Shown one piece after another: positions 1 to 11,373 of a stretch of DNA of 64,000 nucleotides. Made by a program: the position numbers and the translations under genes. The DNA comes from Hydrangea macrophylla (lineage: Eukaryota > Streptophyta > Magnoliopsida > Cornales > Hydrangeaceae), in the NCBI GenBank assembly GCA_033977485.1, contig CM066989.1, positions 34,201,095 through 34,265,094 on the forward strand. Direction: 5' to 3'. The notes beneath the pieces were generated by a model, which ran no database searches, had not been told where the DNA came from, and worked only from the letters and a program-made list of their open reading frames with translations. Positions within the stretch are counted from its first letter, which is position 1. Each line of letters opens with the position of its first letter.

Positions 1-288
1 TTACCGAGTGAGTATGCTCAAGTGCATAACGTGTTTCATGTATCCTTGTTACGCAAACAATTAGTGGAAGATAGAGATCAAGTGATGACTCCGACGCCGA
101 ATGAGATTCAGAGTGATTTAACGTATGTTGCGTATCCGGTAGAGATATTGGATCGAAAGGATCAAGTCTTACGAAATAAAGTACTAGCGAAAGTGAAAGT
201 GTTATGGCGTAGTCAAACTACGGAAGAAATGACATGGGAGATAGAAGATGAGATGCGTACTCAGTATCCGCACCTTTTCGAGACTTGA
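1..288 (+). pseudogene. E1 pol 3' end: integrase C-terminal, chromodomain-like tail (partial)
   Basis: The reading frame is open from base 1 and ends with TGA at 286-288, so the 5' part lies outside the window. Visible are the HNVFHVSLLRK motif that closes Ty3/gypsy integrases and then PVEILDRK...VKVLWRS...WEIEDEM...YPHLF, the degenerate chromodomain-like tail typical of the Tekay/Del chromoviruses. In that family the tail is thought to steer integration. It is followed by a polypurine tract and an LTR, as expected for the end of pol. The same tail recurs in E3 (46150-46353). Whether the rest of this copy is intact cannot be seen, so it is listed as an element remnant rather than a gene. Confidence 0.85.
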
Positions 289-314
289 GGTATAAGTTTG
301 GGGACAAACTTCTT

Positions 315-329
315 TTAAGGGGGAGAGTA
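315..329 (+). other. E1 polypurine tract
   Basis: TTAAGGGGGAGAGT directly before the LTR. This is the plus-strand primer site for reverse transcription. The homologous site of E3 is at 46372-46394. Confidence 0.7.
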
Positions 330-330
330 T

Positions 331-2377
331 TATAACACCCGTATTTGTGTTATTGCATTTGCATTACATTGTCATGCATGATAATGTGATGTGGCGTGTC
401 TTATGACACTTGGTTGAGTGAGTTTTGACTCACGAGTTGATTTGGGTGTCTGTATTAGAGAACCCTTTGAGACTGTTGTGATTGAAGAGTTATTGTTTGT
501 GACATCTCTCCGAGTGTGAGACGGTCACTGTGGAACACTTTAAATGTCTATCTGAAAATAAATGTTTACCTGTGTATTTCAATATCTGTATTATTTTCTG
601 GCTTAGAATATATTTCTGATGTTAGATTTAGTATCCTGGTGAGGACGAATGAACACGCTATTAATTTGGTAGGCTAATTAGCAACTTCGGAAACGTCATA
701 TAGAAATTCGCGTTTTAGCGACCAAACGAAACTTAGTCGAAAACTTTTATAATTTTGAAGTTTTACTTATAAAGCTAAGAATAAGCTGTATAGAAAGTTT
801 CAGAGACTGATTAGGAGTTTGGAAAAACTCGTGGGGAGGTAAACGTAATTCCCCGAGAATGTTGCCTATATATATAGATAGAGATGACTTAGATTTTTCA
901 TAAGTCTAAACCTAATTCCATAAAGAGGAGGCCAAAAGGGAGGCTAGAGGGAGATTAGTTGCTTAGAGCTTTGCGACGCCAAACGACGACCTTCCGTCAG
1001 TCTGGTTTCTCCCAGATTTCATATTCGAGCTCCTCGAGGTAAGAGCTTCGTTTTGATATATGTTAGGGCCTGTTTGGCTAAGTTTTCTGAAAAGTTATTT
1101 TCTAGAATTTTTCATAAAAGTTGATAAATGGAATTCTGATCCATAGGAATTGTACTAGACAGACTTCTGCACGTTCTTTGTGCACGGGTTTTCTTTGGAT
1201 CGTATTATAAGTGCGTAGATCTGAGGTGAGTGATTCAACTATGTTGTTGGAATGATATCTTGACATGTATTCATGTTTTGTGTGAATAGCATGTATTAAT
1301 TCTTAGAGATATATTGTGTAGTTCATATTGGGCATCTATATTGATAAGTAGGCTCAATAGCACGGTGATATGTTTTGATTACCGCGAGTATGGTGATATG
1401 TATTTGAGCATGTTAAGTTGCTTATTTGGGTCAGAAGGAGCACGTGGTCACCGTGCCATTTTGTGGAGCCGATATAGGCATTAAGGTCGCACGATTGTTT
1501 GTAGAATCGTGGGTCTTACCCTTTCGCGTGGACTTATTGGCGAGGAGTCGCGGATTGGGAATATGGACGGGCACGTGAGTCTCCGGCGACTAGTATGAAA
1601 TGTAGAGATGTGAATGCGGACATGTTTATCATTCATGTTCATATGTTGATTTATTCACTAAGCATTAGCTTAAACAAATCGAAATATGTGTGGTTATTCA
1701 AATAACCATTTCAGGTGTTAATGCTGGCGAAGAATCAGAGAAGTGAGTACGTGGGTTGGGAGTTCGCTTGTGAGGCAACTTGAAATATTAATCTTGTAGT
1801 TTTGGGATCCTAGAAATGTTGTAATAAGAATTTGGTTGTTTTAACCCATGTTTAACTTAGTATGTTAGAATGGATTTTAAACTGTTGTAATAGTTAATGG
1901 CACGTTGTAATCCTGCTCAGAAATGTTTTAATACAGCTAGAATTATTTTGGACTGAGTTTGAATGGAGTGGTTGATCATTGGTGAAAGTTAGCAAGCTTT
2001 TAAACTTGAAATTCTGCAGATTGGGCTGCTGCCAGGGGAGCAGTCGACTGAGCAGTCGACTGAACCCCTGAGTCTGATAGCAACTGCTTCTTATTTTAAC
2101 AAAAGCAGTCGACTGGACTCCTCAGCAGTCGACTGGGCCCCTCAGCAGTCGACTGGACCCCAGTATCAGTCGACTGGAATTGACATTTAAATCCCTGCCT
2201 AACTCCGTCGACTGAGCAGTCGACTGAGCAGTCGACTGAACCTCTGGTTTTAAAATGTGTTTTGTTTTCCGCTGTGTGTGTTCTTCAAACCTAATTTTGG
2301 GAACGTTAATGAATTGGTTTAGCCTCGGTGGCGTGCCACGGGCTCCGGTTCCGCTATTGTGGGACCGGACTGTGACA
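331..2377 (+). mobile_element. E1 3' LTR, Tekay/Del-type Ty3/gypsy
   Basis: The LTR starts TATAACACCCG (the TG terminus mutated to TA) right after the polypurine tract and ends GGACTGTGACA. It is about 2047 bp and clearly homologous to the two E3 LTRs (39517-41642, 46395-48532). They share the CTTGGGTCA-type block, the GTGGGGAGGTAAAC block, the GGTGGCGTGCCACG block near the 3' end, and a cluster of CAGTCGACTG palindromes. A TATA-like CTATATATATAG lies near 868-880. Divergence from E3 is large, so E1 belongs to a related subfamily or is older. The 5' LTR is outside the window, so the target duplication cannot be checked. Confidence 0.85.
2041..2238. repeat. Cluster of CAGTCGACTG palindromes in the E1 LTR
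   Basis: About nine copies of the 10-bp palindrome CAGTCGACTG (one slightly altered), each followed by a short spacer such as GACCCC or GAACC. The cluster lies in the last 350 bp of the LTR, downstream of the likely TATA box, so it would be transcribed. The same cluster in the same place occurs in both E3 LTRs. Confidence 0.85.
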
Positions 2378-3043
2378 TATATAAATACGTATCTACGCTA
2401 TGGAGTGAGTCTAGGCACTCACCGGTAAAAACGGTGATGCCGGCGAGCTTGGGGTGGTCGCGGGTGGTCTCTCTCTCTTCTTTTCCTCCTTCTCTCTATC
2501 TTTTTATCCTCTCTCCTTCTCCAGCTTCTTTTTTTCTCTTCTCCTTCTTCTCTCTTCTCTTGAGAGTGTGTGTGTTTATGTATGTATATATGTAAATGGG
2601 TGTATGCATATATGTATATATGAGTGTGTGTATATATAAAACATGAATATCTCTCCCCCTCTAAAACTCAGCAACCTATACACACCCAAAATCAACATAT
2701 ATATATATAGGGAGGGGAAAGGTGCAGGTGGCAGAACACGTATACTGGAAAATACGAAGTTCAATCGATCAAAGTGGGTTCGATCGATTGAGAATAGTCG
2801 GTCAGGGTTCGATCAATTAAGAGCAGTTCGATTGCTTAAGAAAAGGTTCCACGCCATAATTCAGGTTGACAGAGGTTCAATCGCTCGAAGAGGTCTTGAT
2901 CGATTAAAGAATGAAACTCTCGATCGATTGAAGTTAGTTCGATTGATCGAAACTGAAATTATAGAAAAGGTAAAGACAAGCACACTGAATCTTATTTTTA
3001 TCAAAAGTAATATAAAAGTACAATGACAATACAGGGTATTACA
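2378..3043 (-). mobile_element. E2 3' LTR, Tekay-like, probably incomplete
   Basis: Read on the minus strand it begins TGTAATACCCTG directly after a polypurine tract (3044-3060) that follows the E2 integrase. A TATA-like run (CCTATATATATATATG, minus strand) sits at about 2696-2711. Downstream are a purine-rich leader and the block ACCGGTGAGTGCC. The far end is set by contact with the E1 LTR at 2377. No clean CA terminus or target duplication was found there, so the left limit is uncertain and may be a truncation. Confidence 0.6.
2761..2951. repeat. Cluster of degenerate TTCGATCGATTGA palindromes in the E2 LTR
   Basis: About eight imperfect copies of a TTCGATCGATTGA-like sequence (for example 2779-2791 and 2920-2931), spaced 15-35 bp apart. 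On the minus strand they lie just upstream of the E2 TATA-like box, i.e. in U3. The layout resembles the CAGTCGACTG cluster of E1 and E3, but the sequence differs. Confidence 0.7.
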
Positions 3044-3060
3044 TCATCCCCCTCTAATGA
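3044..3060 (-). other. E2 polypurine tract
   Basis: On the minus strand TCATTAGAGGGGGATGA lies between the end of pol and the TGTAATACC start of the LTR. Confidence 0.65.
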
Positions 3061-3083
3061 AGATTTTGTCCCCGAAATCCAAA

Positions 3084-4480
3084 CTAAGCATCGTTGAACA
3101 ACTCTGGATACTTCGCTCGTATCTCTGACTCCAATTCCCAAGAAGCTTCTTGTTCATCGTGAAACTTCTACTGAATCTTTACTAACGGAATTTTCTTATT
3201 CCTCAATTTCTTAACTCCTTGATCCAGAATTCGCACTGGTCCTTCATGAAATGACACATTAGCATTAACCTCGATATCTTCAAAGTTGATCTCGTGACTC
3301 AGATTGTGAGCACACTTCCTTAACATGCTGACATGAAACACTTTGTGTAGTCCTGACATCTTAGGCGGTAACACGAGTCTGTAGGCAACTTTTCCTACAC
3401 GTTCGAGGATCTCAAATGGTCTAATGAAACGCGGTGCTAACTTTCCTCTCTTATGTCCAAATCTGACAATTCCTCGCACTGGAGATACCTTGAGTAGCAC
3501 ATGATCTCCAACACTAAATTCCAAACTTCTGTGGCGTTTATCTGCGTAACTCTTATGTCTACTCTATGCTGTTTGCATCCTTTCTTTCATGATCTGGAGC
3601 TTTTCATTAGTTTCCCGAATTAATTCGGGTCCAAGCAGATGATTGTCTCCAACCTTTGCCCAACACAAAGGCGATCAACACGGTCCTCTGTATAATGCCT
3701 CAAAGGGTGCCATCCCTATGCTCGAATGGTGGCTGTTGTTGTACGCAAATTCTATCAGCGGTAGATGAGCCTCCCATGAGCTCTCAAAATCAATAACACA
3801 TGCTCGCAGCATGTCTTCCATTACTTGGTTAACCCGTTCAGTCTGTCCATCGGTCTGTGGGTGAAAGGCAGTGTTCAAGCTTAATGAAGTCCCTAATGCT
3901 AACTGTAGACTTTTCCAAAACTCTGTAGTGAATCTTGAATCACGGTCGGATACGATAGAGACTGGTACACCGTGCAGTCGTACAACTTGTTTTATATACA
4001 AACGGCTCAAACGTACGACCGGGTACGACATACTGTATGCTATGAAATGCACCGATTTAGTAAGTCGGTCCACAACTACCCAAATAGCATCGTGGTTTTG
4101 CTGTGATCTTGGCAATCCTACCACGAAGTCCATAGTTATATATTCCCACTCCCATCTGAGAACTGGTAGAGGTTGTAGAAGTCCGGGTGGTTTCTGATGT
4201 TCTGCCTTCACTTGCTTACACGTAAGATATTGAGACACATGCTCAGCAACTTCTCGCTTCATACTTTCCCACTAGAAGTTTATCTTCAAATCCTTGTACA
4301 TCTTTGTACCTCTTGGGTGGATAGTCATTTGTGACTTGTGAGCTTCGTCCAGTATATCCTTTTTAAGATCACCTTCATCCGGTACACAAAGTCTGCCTCT
4401 GCATCTGAGTGCTCCATCTGCACTAATACTCCAATTCTCTGGTTCCTTTACCGCGTTTCTTGCGAACCACTCCTAAAGTC
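3084..4480 (-). pseudogene. E2 integrase with chromodomain-like tail (broken)
   Basis: The minus strand encodes a Ty3/gypsy integrase. The zinc-binding part (MKREVAEHVSQYLTCKQVKAE, with one cysteine of the usual CxxC missing) is near 4190-4262. The catalytic core has the first Asp in TMDFVVGLP, the second in VSDRDSRF and the Glu in QTDGQTERVNQ (4160 down to about 3830). The closing HKVFHVSMLRK and chromodomain-like tail end at a TAG at 3084-3086. The frame shifts between 3675 and 3524, and a stop interrupts the tail near 3165, where a Trp codon is expected. The protein would mediate insertion of element cDNA, but this copy cannot make a full-length product. Confidence 0.85.
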
Positions 4481-4639
4481 CTTCATTCTTCTTCTGTGCC
4501 TCCAAAATACGACTAATGAGGGTCGATTGTACAATGAGACATCCAAAGTATTGCCCTTCACTTGGATCTGAGGCTTGAATTTTGAATTCAACCAAAGTTT
4601 CTAACGTTTGCCACTCTCTGACCATAAGAGAAGCTACTG

Positions 4640-6016
4640 CTATCTTTGACTCAACGCATTGGCTACTACGTTTACCTTTCCAGGGTGATACTGTAATGTA
4701 AAAGCATAATCCTTTAACAATTCCATCCAATGTCGTTGCCTCATGGTCAACTCCCTTTGAGAGAACAAGTATCTCAAACTCTTGTGATCCGAGAACAGAT
4801 CAAACTTTTCATCATAGAGATAATGCCTCCAAATCTTGAGAGCAAAGACAATCACGGCTAGCTCAAGGTCATGCGTCGGATAATTCAAATCGTGATGTTT
4901 CAATTATCCTGATCCAGATGCGATTACCTTCCCATCTTGAATCAAAACACATCCAAGTCCTTGGTGTGATGCGTCAGTATAAATAGTGAACTGCTTACCG
5001 CTTTTGGGTGTGCCAGCACTGGCGCTATAGTCAATCTTTTTTTCAATTCTTGAAATGCGCGTTCATGCTTGTTACCCCATTCAAACTTCAAATCCTTCTT
5101 TGTTAGTCCGATAAGAGGAGCTGCGATCTTGGAGAATACTTCCACGAATCTCCGATAGTATCCAGCTAGACCAGGAAAAATTCTGACTTCCGTTATGGTG
5201 GTTGGTATATTCCAATCCAACACTGCGTTTGTCTGTGACAAGTCTATGGCTATTCCATCTTCTGAGACAACATGTCCTAGAAACTTGACTTCCTTAAGCC
5301 AGAACTCACACTTGTTGAACTTTGCATATAATTGATTATCTTAGAGGGTTTGTAGTGCGATTCTCACATGTTCTAGGGTTTGTAGTGCGATTCTCACATG
5401 CTCTTTATGTTCGGCCTCAGTCTTTGAGTAAATCAAAATATTATCTATGAACACAATAATGAATTGGTTCAAGTAGGGTCTAAATACTCTGTTCATTAGA
5501 TCATGAATACTGCTGGGGCATTGGTTAATCTAAAAGACATAATCAAGAATTCATAATGCCCATACCTTATTCTAAAAGCAGTCTTTGAAATATCTTCTGG
5601 TCGAACCAATAGTTGGTGATATCCCGAACGTAGATCGATCTTCGAGAACGTCGTCGCTCCATGCAACTGATCAAACAGATCATCGATTCTAGGGAGTGGG
5701 TACTTATTCTTAATTGTGACCTTGTTGAGTTCCCTTAGTCGATACAAAGTTGCTGAGTTTTGTCCTTCTTCTTAACGAATAGTATTGGCGCTTCCTTAGA
5801 CGACATGCTTGGTCGAACAAACTTGAGATCTTCTAACTCCTGCACTTGCTTCTTTAATTCTTGCATCTTTGTTGGTGCCATTCGATAAGGAGCCTTTAAT
5901 TGTGGTAAAGTACAGGGAACTAACTCGATACAAAAATCAATCTCACGGTTAGGTAGCAATCCTAAAATATTCTGAAACACATCATCAAAATCTCGAACTA
6001 CAGGAATCTGTGCCAT
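4640..6016 (-). pseudogene. E2 reverse transcriptase and RNase H (broken)
   Basis: From the right, the minus strand carries the RT N-terminal region (LPNREIDFCIELV, 5960-5920) and the fingers/palm ([39 protein letters not shown], 5750-5580). The connection segment (5241-4942, [13 protein letters not shown]) and RNase H follow (4903-4640, [19 protein letters not shown] and ending [16 protein letters not shown]). The order and motifs match Tekay-type pol. The coding region is spread over several frames and a 30-bp tandem duplication disturbs 5345-5404. In intact relatives RT copies the RNA genome and RNase H removes the RNA strand. This copy is not functional. Confidence 0.85.
5345..5404. repeat. 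30-bp tandem duplication inside E2 RT
   Basis: AGGGTTTGTAGTGCGATTCT at 5345 is repeated at 5375, an exact 30-bp step equal to ten codons. It was probably made by slippage after the element died. Confidence 0.85.
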
Positions 6017-6048
6017 AGTGAGTTCTAAACTCGAGCTCTTGATAGCTA

Positions 6049-6447
6049 CTAGACGACTAATAAGGAAAGCATCACTAGAGGGGTTGCACTTAAAATCAAA
6101 AGGTTGACTTTCGTTAATAGAAATGTAATCATCTTATTGGTACAATCCAACTTAGCACTATATTTCTTGAGCCAATCAAATCCTAAGATGATGTCAAATT
6201 CCTTTATTGACAAAACGATTAGATCTACGGAAAGAATTCTATCCTCAAGGGTTAAGGCACATTCCTTGCACACTTTCCCTAATCTTACGGTCACTCCTAA
6301 AGGTGATATCGCATTCAAGGCTACATCAAGCGTCTGGGGTACTAAACCCAAAAGTTTAACAACTCCGATAGCAATAAACAAATTCGAAGCACTAATATAA
6401 AATAGAACTTTAACTCGAGTGCTAAATAACGTAAGAGTACCTTCCAT
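6049..6447 (-). pseudogene. E2 retropepsin-like protease (dead active site)
   Basis: The 132-residue minus-strand frame ends with the LGFDWLKKYSAKLDC block that closes the protease of Ty3/gypsy elements. The upstream site, where the family has a D-[ST]-G triad, reads VLFYISASNL, so the catalytic Asp is lost. Such proteases mature Gag-Pol; this one should be inactive. It lies between the gag zinc knuckles and RT, as expected. Confidence 0.75.
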
Positions 6448-6497
6448 GTTCTGTTGTTCAGCCTCATCAAATCCTGTATCCTCTGGGATGATAGCAT

Positions 6498-7395
6498 TCA
6501 GACGAGCCTCTCCAACTTGGCCCTGAGCAGCTGGTTTGTTATATGCCCTACAGGGTGCTCTAAAGTCCTTGTTGATATGGCCATGCTTGTTGCAGTTCTA
6601 ACAAAGAAAGTTCGTCCGGTTGTAGTTCTTGGGAGCTCGGCAGTCCTTAGCCAAATGACCTGGTTTTCTGCAGTTAAAGCATCCAACGGCATTGCTTCCA
6701 CTAGCAGTAGATAGTCCTTGCGGAGGAGGTGCTTAGGGTGCAATATAGCGGTATTGGGGGAACATAGTTTGTGGCTTCCTATCGCCAGTCCAATTGCACT
6801 TGTTCCCCTGGAATCGAATCGGAGGTCTCGTTCCTTGGTTACCTCTGGGTGGTGGTCGATTCCCAAAGCGTCCTTGTTCCCGACCGTTAATATCCTCATG
6901 ACCGATTGCCATTCCTGCCATGGCCTTGAAATTCTGACCCTGATGATTCAACGTCATCCGTTGTAGTGGTAGGGAGAGACCCTGGTGATACTGCCTATTC
7001 TTCTTCTCTGGAGTATCGATCATATGAAGGGCAAATTGGGATAACTGTTAAACTGCACCGTATACTCATGTACGGTCTGGTTCCCTTGCCTTAGCTCGAT
7101 GAATTCCCTCTCCTTCCTGTTCCTCTCCGTCTGAGGAATGTAATTTTCTAAGAACAGTCCCTTAAACATGATCCATGGCATTCTTCTAGCCGTGTCCTCT
7201 CCTATGGTCGCCTTCTCCAATTCTCACCAATCAGCTGTCGCATAAGTCAACTAAAATGTCCCCAGTCGACGCTTCTCGATCTCGTTACATCCTAGGGTAT
7301 CAAAGATTGCTTCCATCACTCGGAGCCACTATTCCGCTTACCACAGCTCAGTATTTCTGTCAAACTTCTCCGGACGAAAATGATGAAAACGCTCC
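6498..7395 (-). pseudogene. E2 gag with zinc knuckles, 5'-truncated
   Basis: Minus-strand translation in more than one frame gives the capsid-like part of a Tekay Gag (FKGLFLENYIPQTERNRKE and FIELRQGNQTVHEYTVQF, 7160-7030; upstream part to about 7395). A Gly/Arg/Pro-rich stretch follows, then a CCHC zinc knuckle (CFNCRKPGHLAKDC, around 6690-6650). A second, damaged knuckle near 6600-6560 has a stop after its first cysteine. Several in-frame stops occur between 7230 and 7395. The N-terminus, leader, primer site and 5' LTR are not found to the right, where unrelated AT-rich DNA begins near 7440, so E2 is truncated at its 5' end. Confidence 0.75.
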
Positions 7396-7713
7396 ACTAT
7401 TCAATACAACTTTCAAAATATTAAACTAATTTATCATTTTTATATAAGCTGGCTTTATTGCCAGACCATCAGTGGCTAATGCAAGAGTAAAAAGTGTCGG
7501 TGAAAATTTTAGCGACATTTTTTTTTGTTGCTAAAGATTTAGTGACACTTTTTGCTCTGAAAATAGCATTATCCTTTAATATAATGTTTGGTTTTTCTGC
7601 CTAAAAAAGAAATATACCTCACACAACAGATATGCAAGCGAATATAAGTTGAAAAATTAGTTCTACAATAGGTTTTGATGACTCTTACACATATATGACC
7701 GTCAACAATGTTA

Positions 7714-7881
7714 GGGTGACAAACTCTTTTTACAAATACTTACAAACACACTCTATTTCTCTCCTGGGTGGCACTGTGGAGTCCACTGAAATTATCCGGA
7801 CCCCACAGTGCCACCTTGGAGAAAAATAAAGTGTGTTTGTAAGTATTTATAAAAAGTGTTTGTAAAAAGTGTTTGTCACCC
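7714..7881. mobile_element. Foldback MITE, 168 bp
   Basis: GGGTGACAAAC at 7714 is the inverted complement of GTTTGTCACCC ending at 7881. The two arms (about 75 bp each, with ACAAATACTTACAAACACAC inside) pair almost to the centre. The flanking octamers CAATGTTA and AAATATTA match at 6 of 8 positions, which would fit an aged hAT-type 8-bp duplication. It has no coding capacity. Confidence 0.8.
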
Positions 7882-8290
7882 AAATATTACTCTATGACCG
7901 TATACGAGACTCTTTTTATATAGATGATTGGAATTTCGTAAATGAAATTTTTTTGTGTATATCTATGGAGGAGTGACCTTTCTGATGCATACCAATAATA
8001 ACGGACTAAACCAACTGTAGTACGAGTCCAACCCAAACTTTAAAGTGGGTGGCCGGACATACTTTTAACAATTACGAAATGAGCATGGGCTAGAAACGTA
8101 TGACCTAATTTTTTTTAGGACAATTAGAGATATATCCCTTATCAATTAAAAATTTAATAAAAAGTACATTCAATATCTGCATATAATCAAAAGTCCCTGA
8201 TCTTTGTCAAAAGGATAAAACTGACATGCATCTAAACATTTCCCACATTTTCTCCACTCTCGCCCAATTTTCACGCGCCATGCTTTTGCA

Positions 8291-8777
8291 GCCACTCATA
8301 CGGTATGAGCATTGTACCGTATGATATTCTAAATTCAAAAAATATTTTGCAACTTTAAATCTCCATAACTTTTGATATACAACTCCATTTTTATCAAATT
8401 TTATACCGTTGAAATCGTGTCGACGAGAGCTACAAAACTAGTACCATTGTTGATATGTTTTGAGCAAAAAAAAAATCAAAATCTTACATGCCTTGTGTAA
8501 CTGTGTGAAAATTGTTTTGTGAAATTTCACAAAAGTAGTTTTGTGAAATTTCACAAAACTATTTTTTTTTTTTCAAAATTTCTTCAAATTGAAAAAAAAA
8601 ATTGCTCAAAACATATCAACAATGGTACTAGTTTTGTAGCTCTCGTCGACACGATTCCAACGGTATAACATTTGTAACAAATGGAGTTGTAGATCAAAGG
8701 TTATGGAGGATTAAATTTTTAAAATATTTTTTGACATGAAGAATGTTACGGTGCAGCCACTCACACCGTGTGAGTGA
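8291..8777. mobile_element. Foldback element family A, copy 1
   Basis: Long inverted arms of about 230 bp. TCGACGAGAGCTACAAAACT (8420) is mirrored at about 8630-8650, and the loop contains TTTTGTGAAATTTCACAAAA. Each arm begins with its own short palindrome (CTCATACGGTATGAG left, CTCACACCGTGTGAG right). A second copy lies at 12035-13052. It does not code for protein; the superfamily is uncertain, and long arms would fit a Mutator-like foldback. The stretches 7440-7713 and 7882-8290 show no gene; they are AT-rich unique DNA. Confidence 0.75.
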
Positions 8778-9104
8778 CTCGAAGTTTGGAGAGAGCGCGT
8801 GGGGCTTTGGTCACCAAAATTCCTAACTTTGCCTTACAAGGACTTTTGACTAAAGACCCAAAAAAACGGCTACTTAAAACTTTTTGGCCATTTAATTAAG
8901 GATTGAAGTCTCATTTTTTTTTTTTTTTTATTGGACTTTGATAGAGGTATCAAACAACAACCTGAACTAGAGTTCTAGACCATATGCTGTATAGATTTTG
9001 TAATACTTATATAAAGCAAAATAAACTTCTGCTGGAGGTGGGTTAGCTTGTTTTGGAAGAGGTTGGGTTCAGTGGAGCACAAGGTCTTTTGATCAACATT
9101 TTCA

Positions 9105-9355
9105 ACTTTGATTTTATTTTCAATCTACACTTGAACACTTGATGAGAAAAATCCTTGCAATCACAAAATAGTTGATAAAGACTTTGTAAAGAAATGACTA
9201 GGATATTATTAATGTCATCAATTTGGTTAAAATTTGAACTTTGGTTTTATTTTCAATCTATACTTGATGAGAAAAATCCTTGCAATCACAAAACGAGTTG
9301 TCAAAGGCTTTGGAAAGAAAAGACCAAAATATTATTAATGCCATCAATTTGGTTG
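9105..9355. repeat. Diverged 125-bp tandem duplication
   Basis: GATGAGAAAAATCCTTGCAA occurs at 9141 and again at 9266. The surrounding TTTTATTTTCAATCTA and ATATTATTAATG blocks are duplicated with the same 125-bp step. The rest of 8778-9636 is AT-rich with no recognisable gene. Confidence 0.75.
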
Positions 9356-9636
9356 AATTTTCAAAGAAACCATTACAAGAAAGGAGGGAAGTTGGATTTT
9401 TTTCTTAGCAAAATACAATTTGACTAGAAAATTGGAAGCTATTACATAGAAGGTTCGTGGACATAACCGAGCTCCACAAAACCTTTACCAATCCCAAACG
9501 ACATCAAAAGCAAGACTCAAGCAAGACGCACAAATGACAGTAGCGCTAGAAACTTTTAGAAGTCCCTCCAAAATGCACCATCTAACCAAAATGCACCATC
9601 TAACCAACAACACCAATATATATATATGAAAACAAC

Positions 9637-9813
9637 AATGATAGGGATACACACCAAATGACACACCAAACGACATACTGTGCTTTAAATGCATGTATAC
9701 TGTGCTGTTTAAATTTTTCACACTTTTCTGTGTATCACTTACAGAGCACAGGGTACATGCATTTAAAGCTGGTGTGTCGTTTAGTGTGTTGTTTGGTGTG
9801 TATCCCTATCATT
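9637..9813. mobile_element. Foldback MITE, 177 bp
   Basis: AATGATAGGGATACACACCA at 9637 pairs with its inverted copy ending at 9813. The arms extend through GTGCTTTAAATGCATG, and the loop holds ATTTTTCACACTTTTCTG. Just upstream, CAAAATGCACCATCTAACC is present twice in tandem (9570-9607). Confidence 0.8.
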
Positions 9814-9828
9814 TTTTATACGAAAATT

Positions 9829-9958
9829 CTTTAGAGAGGGTGCCCTCTCTTTATTAAATAGAGGGCCTCTGTTTTGACTGTCAAATCGTGTTTAAAAACT
9901 GGATCTGATGGCCAAAACAGAGGTCCTCTCTTTAATAAAGAGAGGGGGCTCTCTTTAG
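9829..9958. mobile_element. Short foldback element, about 130 bp
   Basis: Inverted arms: CCTCTCTTTATTAAATAGAG (9843) against CTCTTTAATAAAGAGAGG (about 9926-9946), both flanking GGCCTCTGTTTTG and its complement. The loop is about 40 bp. It lies between two other foldback elements. Confidence 0.65.
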
Positions 9959-9978
9959 AGACTGGCTGTATATATATA

Positions 9979-10122
9979 TAGGGAATTGCTATGTATACCA
10001 CTAATTTTGCTATGTACACCGCTCAATTTTACCAAAGTGAGAATTTTTAAAATAAAAATGATTAGAATAAAGGAATTTAGGTGTACATAGCAAATTCACG
10101 GGTGTCTATAGCAATTCCCTAT
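9979..10122. mobile_element. Foldback MITE, 144 bp, TA ends
   Basis: TAGGGAATTGCTATGTATAC at 9979 pairs with its inverted copy ending at 10122. The termini sit next to TA dinucleotides, as in Tc1/mariner (Stowaway-like) elements, though the family is not certain. Confidence 0.75.
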
Positions 10123-10172
10123 AATATATGAGTGGGCACGAGAGTTTCATATCATAACTCCTCATAAAATAT

Positions 10173-10973
10173 GGGGTAAAATGCATTTTGCACTCTTAAA
10201 CTGTACCCTATTTTACACTTTGGTCGCTAAACAATTTTTTTTTTTACATTTTGGTCCATCAACTAATATTTTGTGGTATTTTGGTCCCTCAACTATATGT
10301 ATTATAAAGTGAAATCAGGGCCTTTCACATTGTAGCTCTTTAATTTTTCTCATTTTCTTAGATAAAATGTAATCTGTTTTGATTTATATTTGGTTGCAAA
10401 TTTAAATCTTGTTTAATGCTTACATTATCTCTATATATCCCCCTGTTTGGGTCATGTTTGGCAACAATTGTTAGTTTTTCAATACTTGTGAAATTTCAAA
10501 AGTTAAAATTAAATATTTAGCAAAATAGCCTCAGCACTTGCAATTGGCCAAAAGCTACCTTAGACAACTTTTACTAATCGCAATTTTTTGTGATTTAATT
10601 ACATAAAAAAGAAAAAAGTTGGCAAACAGTCCATAAGGGGTACTTTTGAACTCTTTGATTGATTTTTTTTCTTTTACAGAGCTCTGCTACTTGTTGAAGT
10701 GTGTTGTACCTCCTTGTGATTTTTTCATGTCTAATAAAACTCCCTTTTGATTGACCAAAAAGTAAAACAGGGGATAAAGTGAAAAAGGACTAACTACAGG
10801 GGTGTATATGTAATTAAAACAATTTTTTCCGTCATTTTTAACGGTTAAAAGTGACAGAGGGGGTAAACTGTCACTAAATGTTAGTTGAGAGACTAAAGTA
10901 CAAAAAAATATTGTTTAGGAACCAAAGTACAGAATAAGATATAATTTAAGGGTGTAAAATGCATTTTATCCTA
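10173..10973. mobile_element. Foldback element family B, copy 1 (with central insertion)
   Basis: The left arm GGGGTAAAATGCATTTTGCA (10173) continues ...TACACTTTGGTCGCTAAACA. The right arm ends GGTGTAAAATGCATTTTATC at about 10970. Copy 2 (12162-12454) has the same arms in only 293 bp, so about 500 bp in the centre of copy 1 (10310-10800) is extra. That extra part holds a weak inverted pair, TGTTTGGCAAC (about 10457) and GTTGGCAAACA (about 10619), and may itself be a nested small element. It does not code for protein. Confidence 0.7.
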
Positions 10974-11373
10974 AAATCTGCAGAATAAAGATCAGCCTAA
11001 AGGAACAGCAAGCCAAACAAAAGTCAGGATAAACCCAGTAGCACAAACGCCTGCTTAATACCTGACATTCGAAGCCAAGATCAAGAAACTGCAGAGCCTA
11101 GATCCCAATTGAGAAGCACCAAAGAACTCAAATTACGTGATAAAAAGAAACAGCTCTCAACATTTGATCCAATAGCATGACATTTGATCATTTTGTTGAT
11201 AAAGTTAAATCATTTTGTTCCAATTTGATGTTGATATATTCATGTATACGCCAATTCGATATAAGGATTTTCTATTGTAAATATGTTTGTTTAAGTAAGA
11301 CTTAAAAGAATATTGGTTTAAGTTCCCTAAATTTTTTTAAACATTTCTTTTTGGACAGAAACACCCCTCTAGC

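Noticed and set aside
2041..2238. CRISPR-like array of short palindromic repeats
   Set aside because: The repeats are 10 bp, the spacers irregular and short, and the context is a plant LTR.
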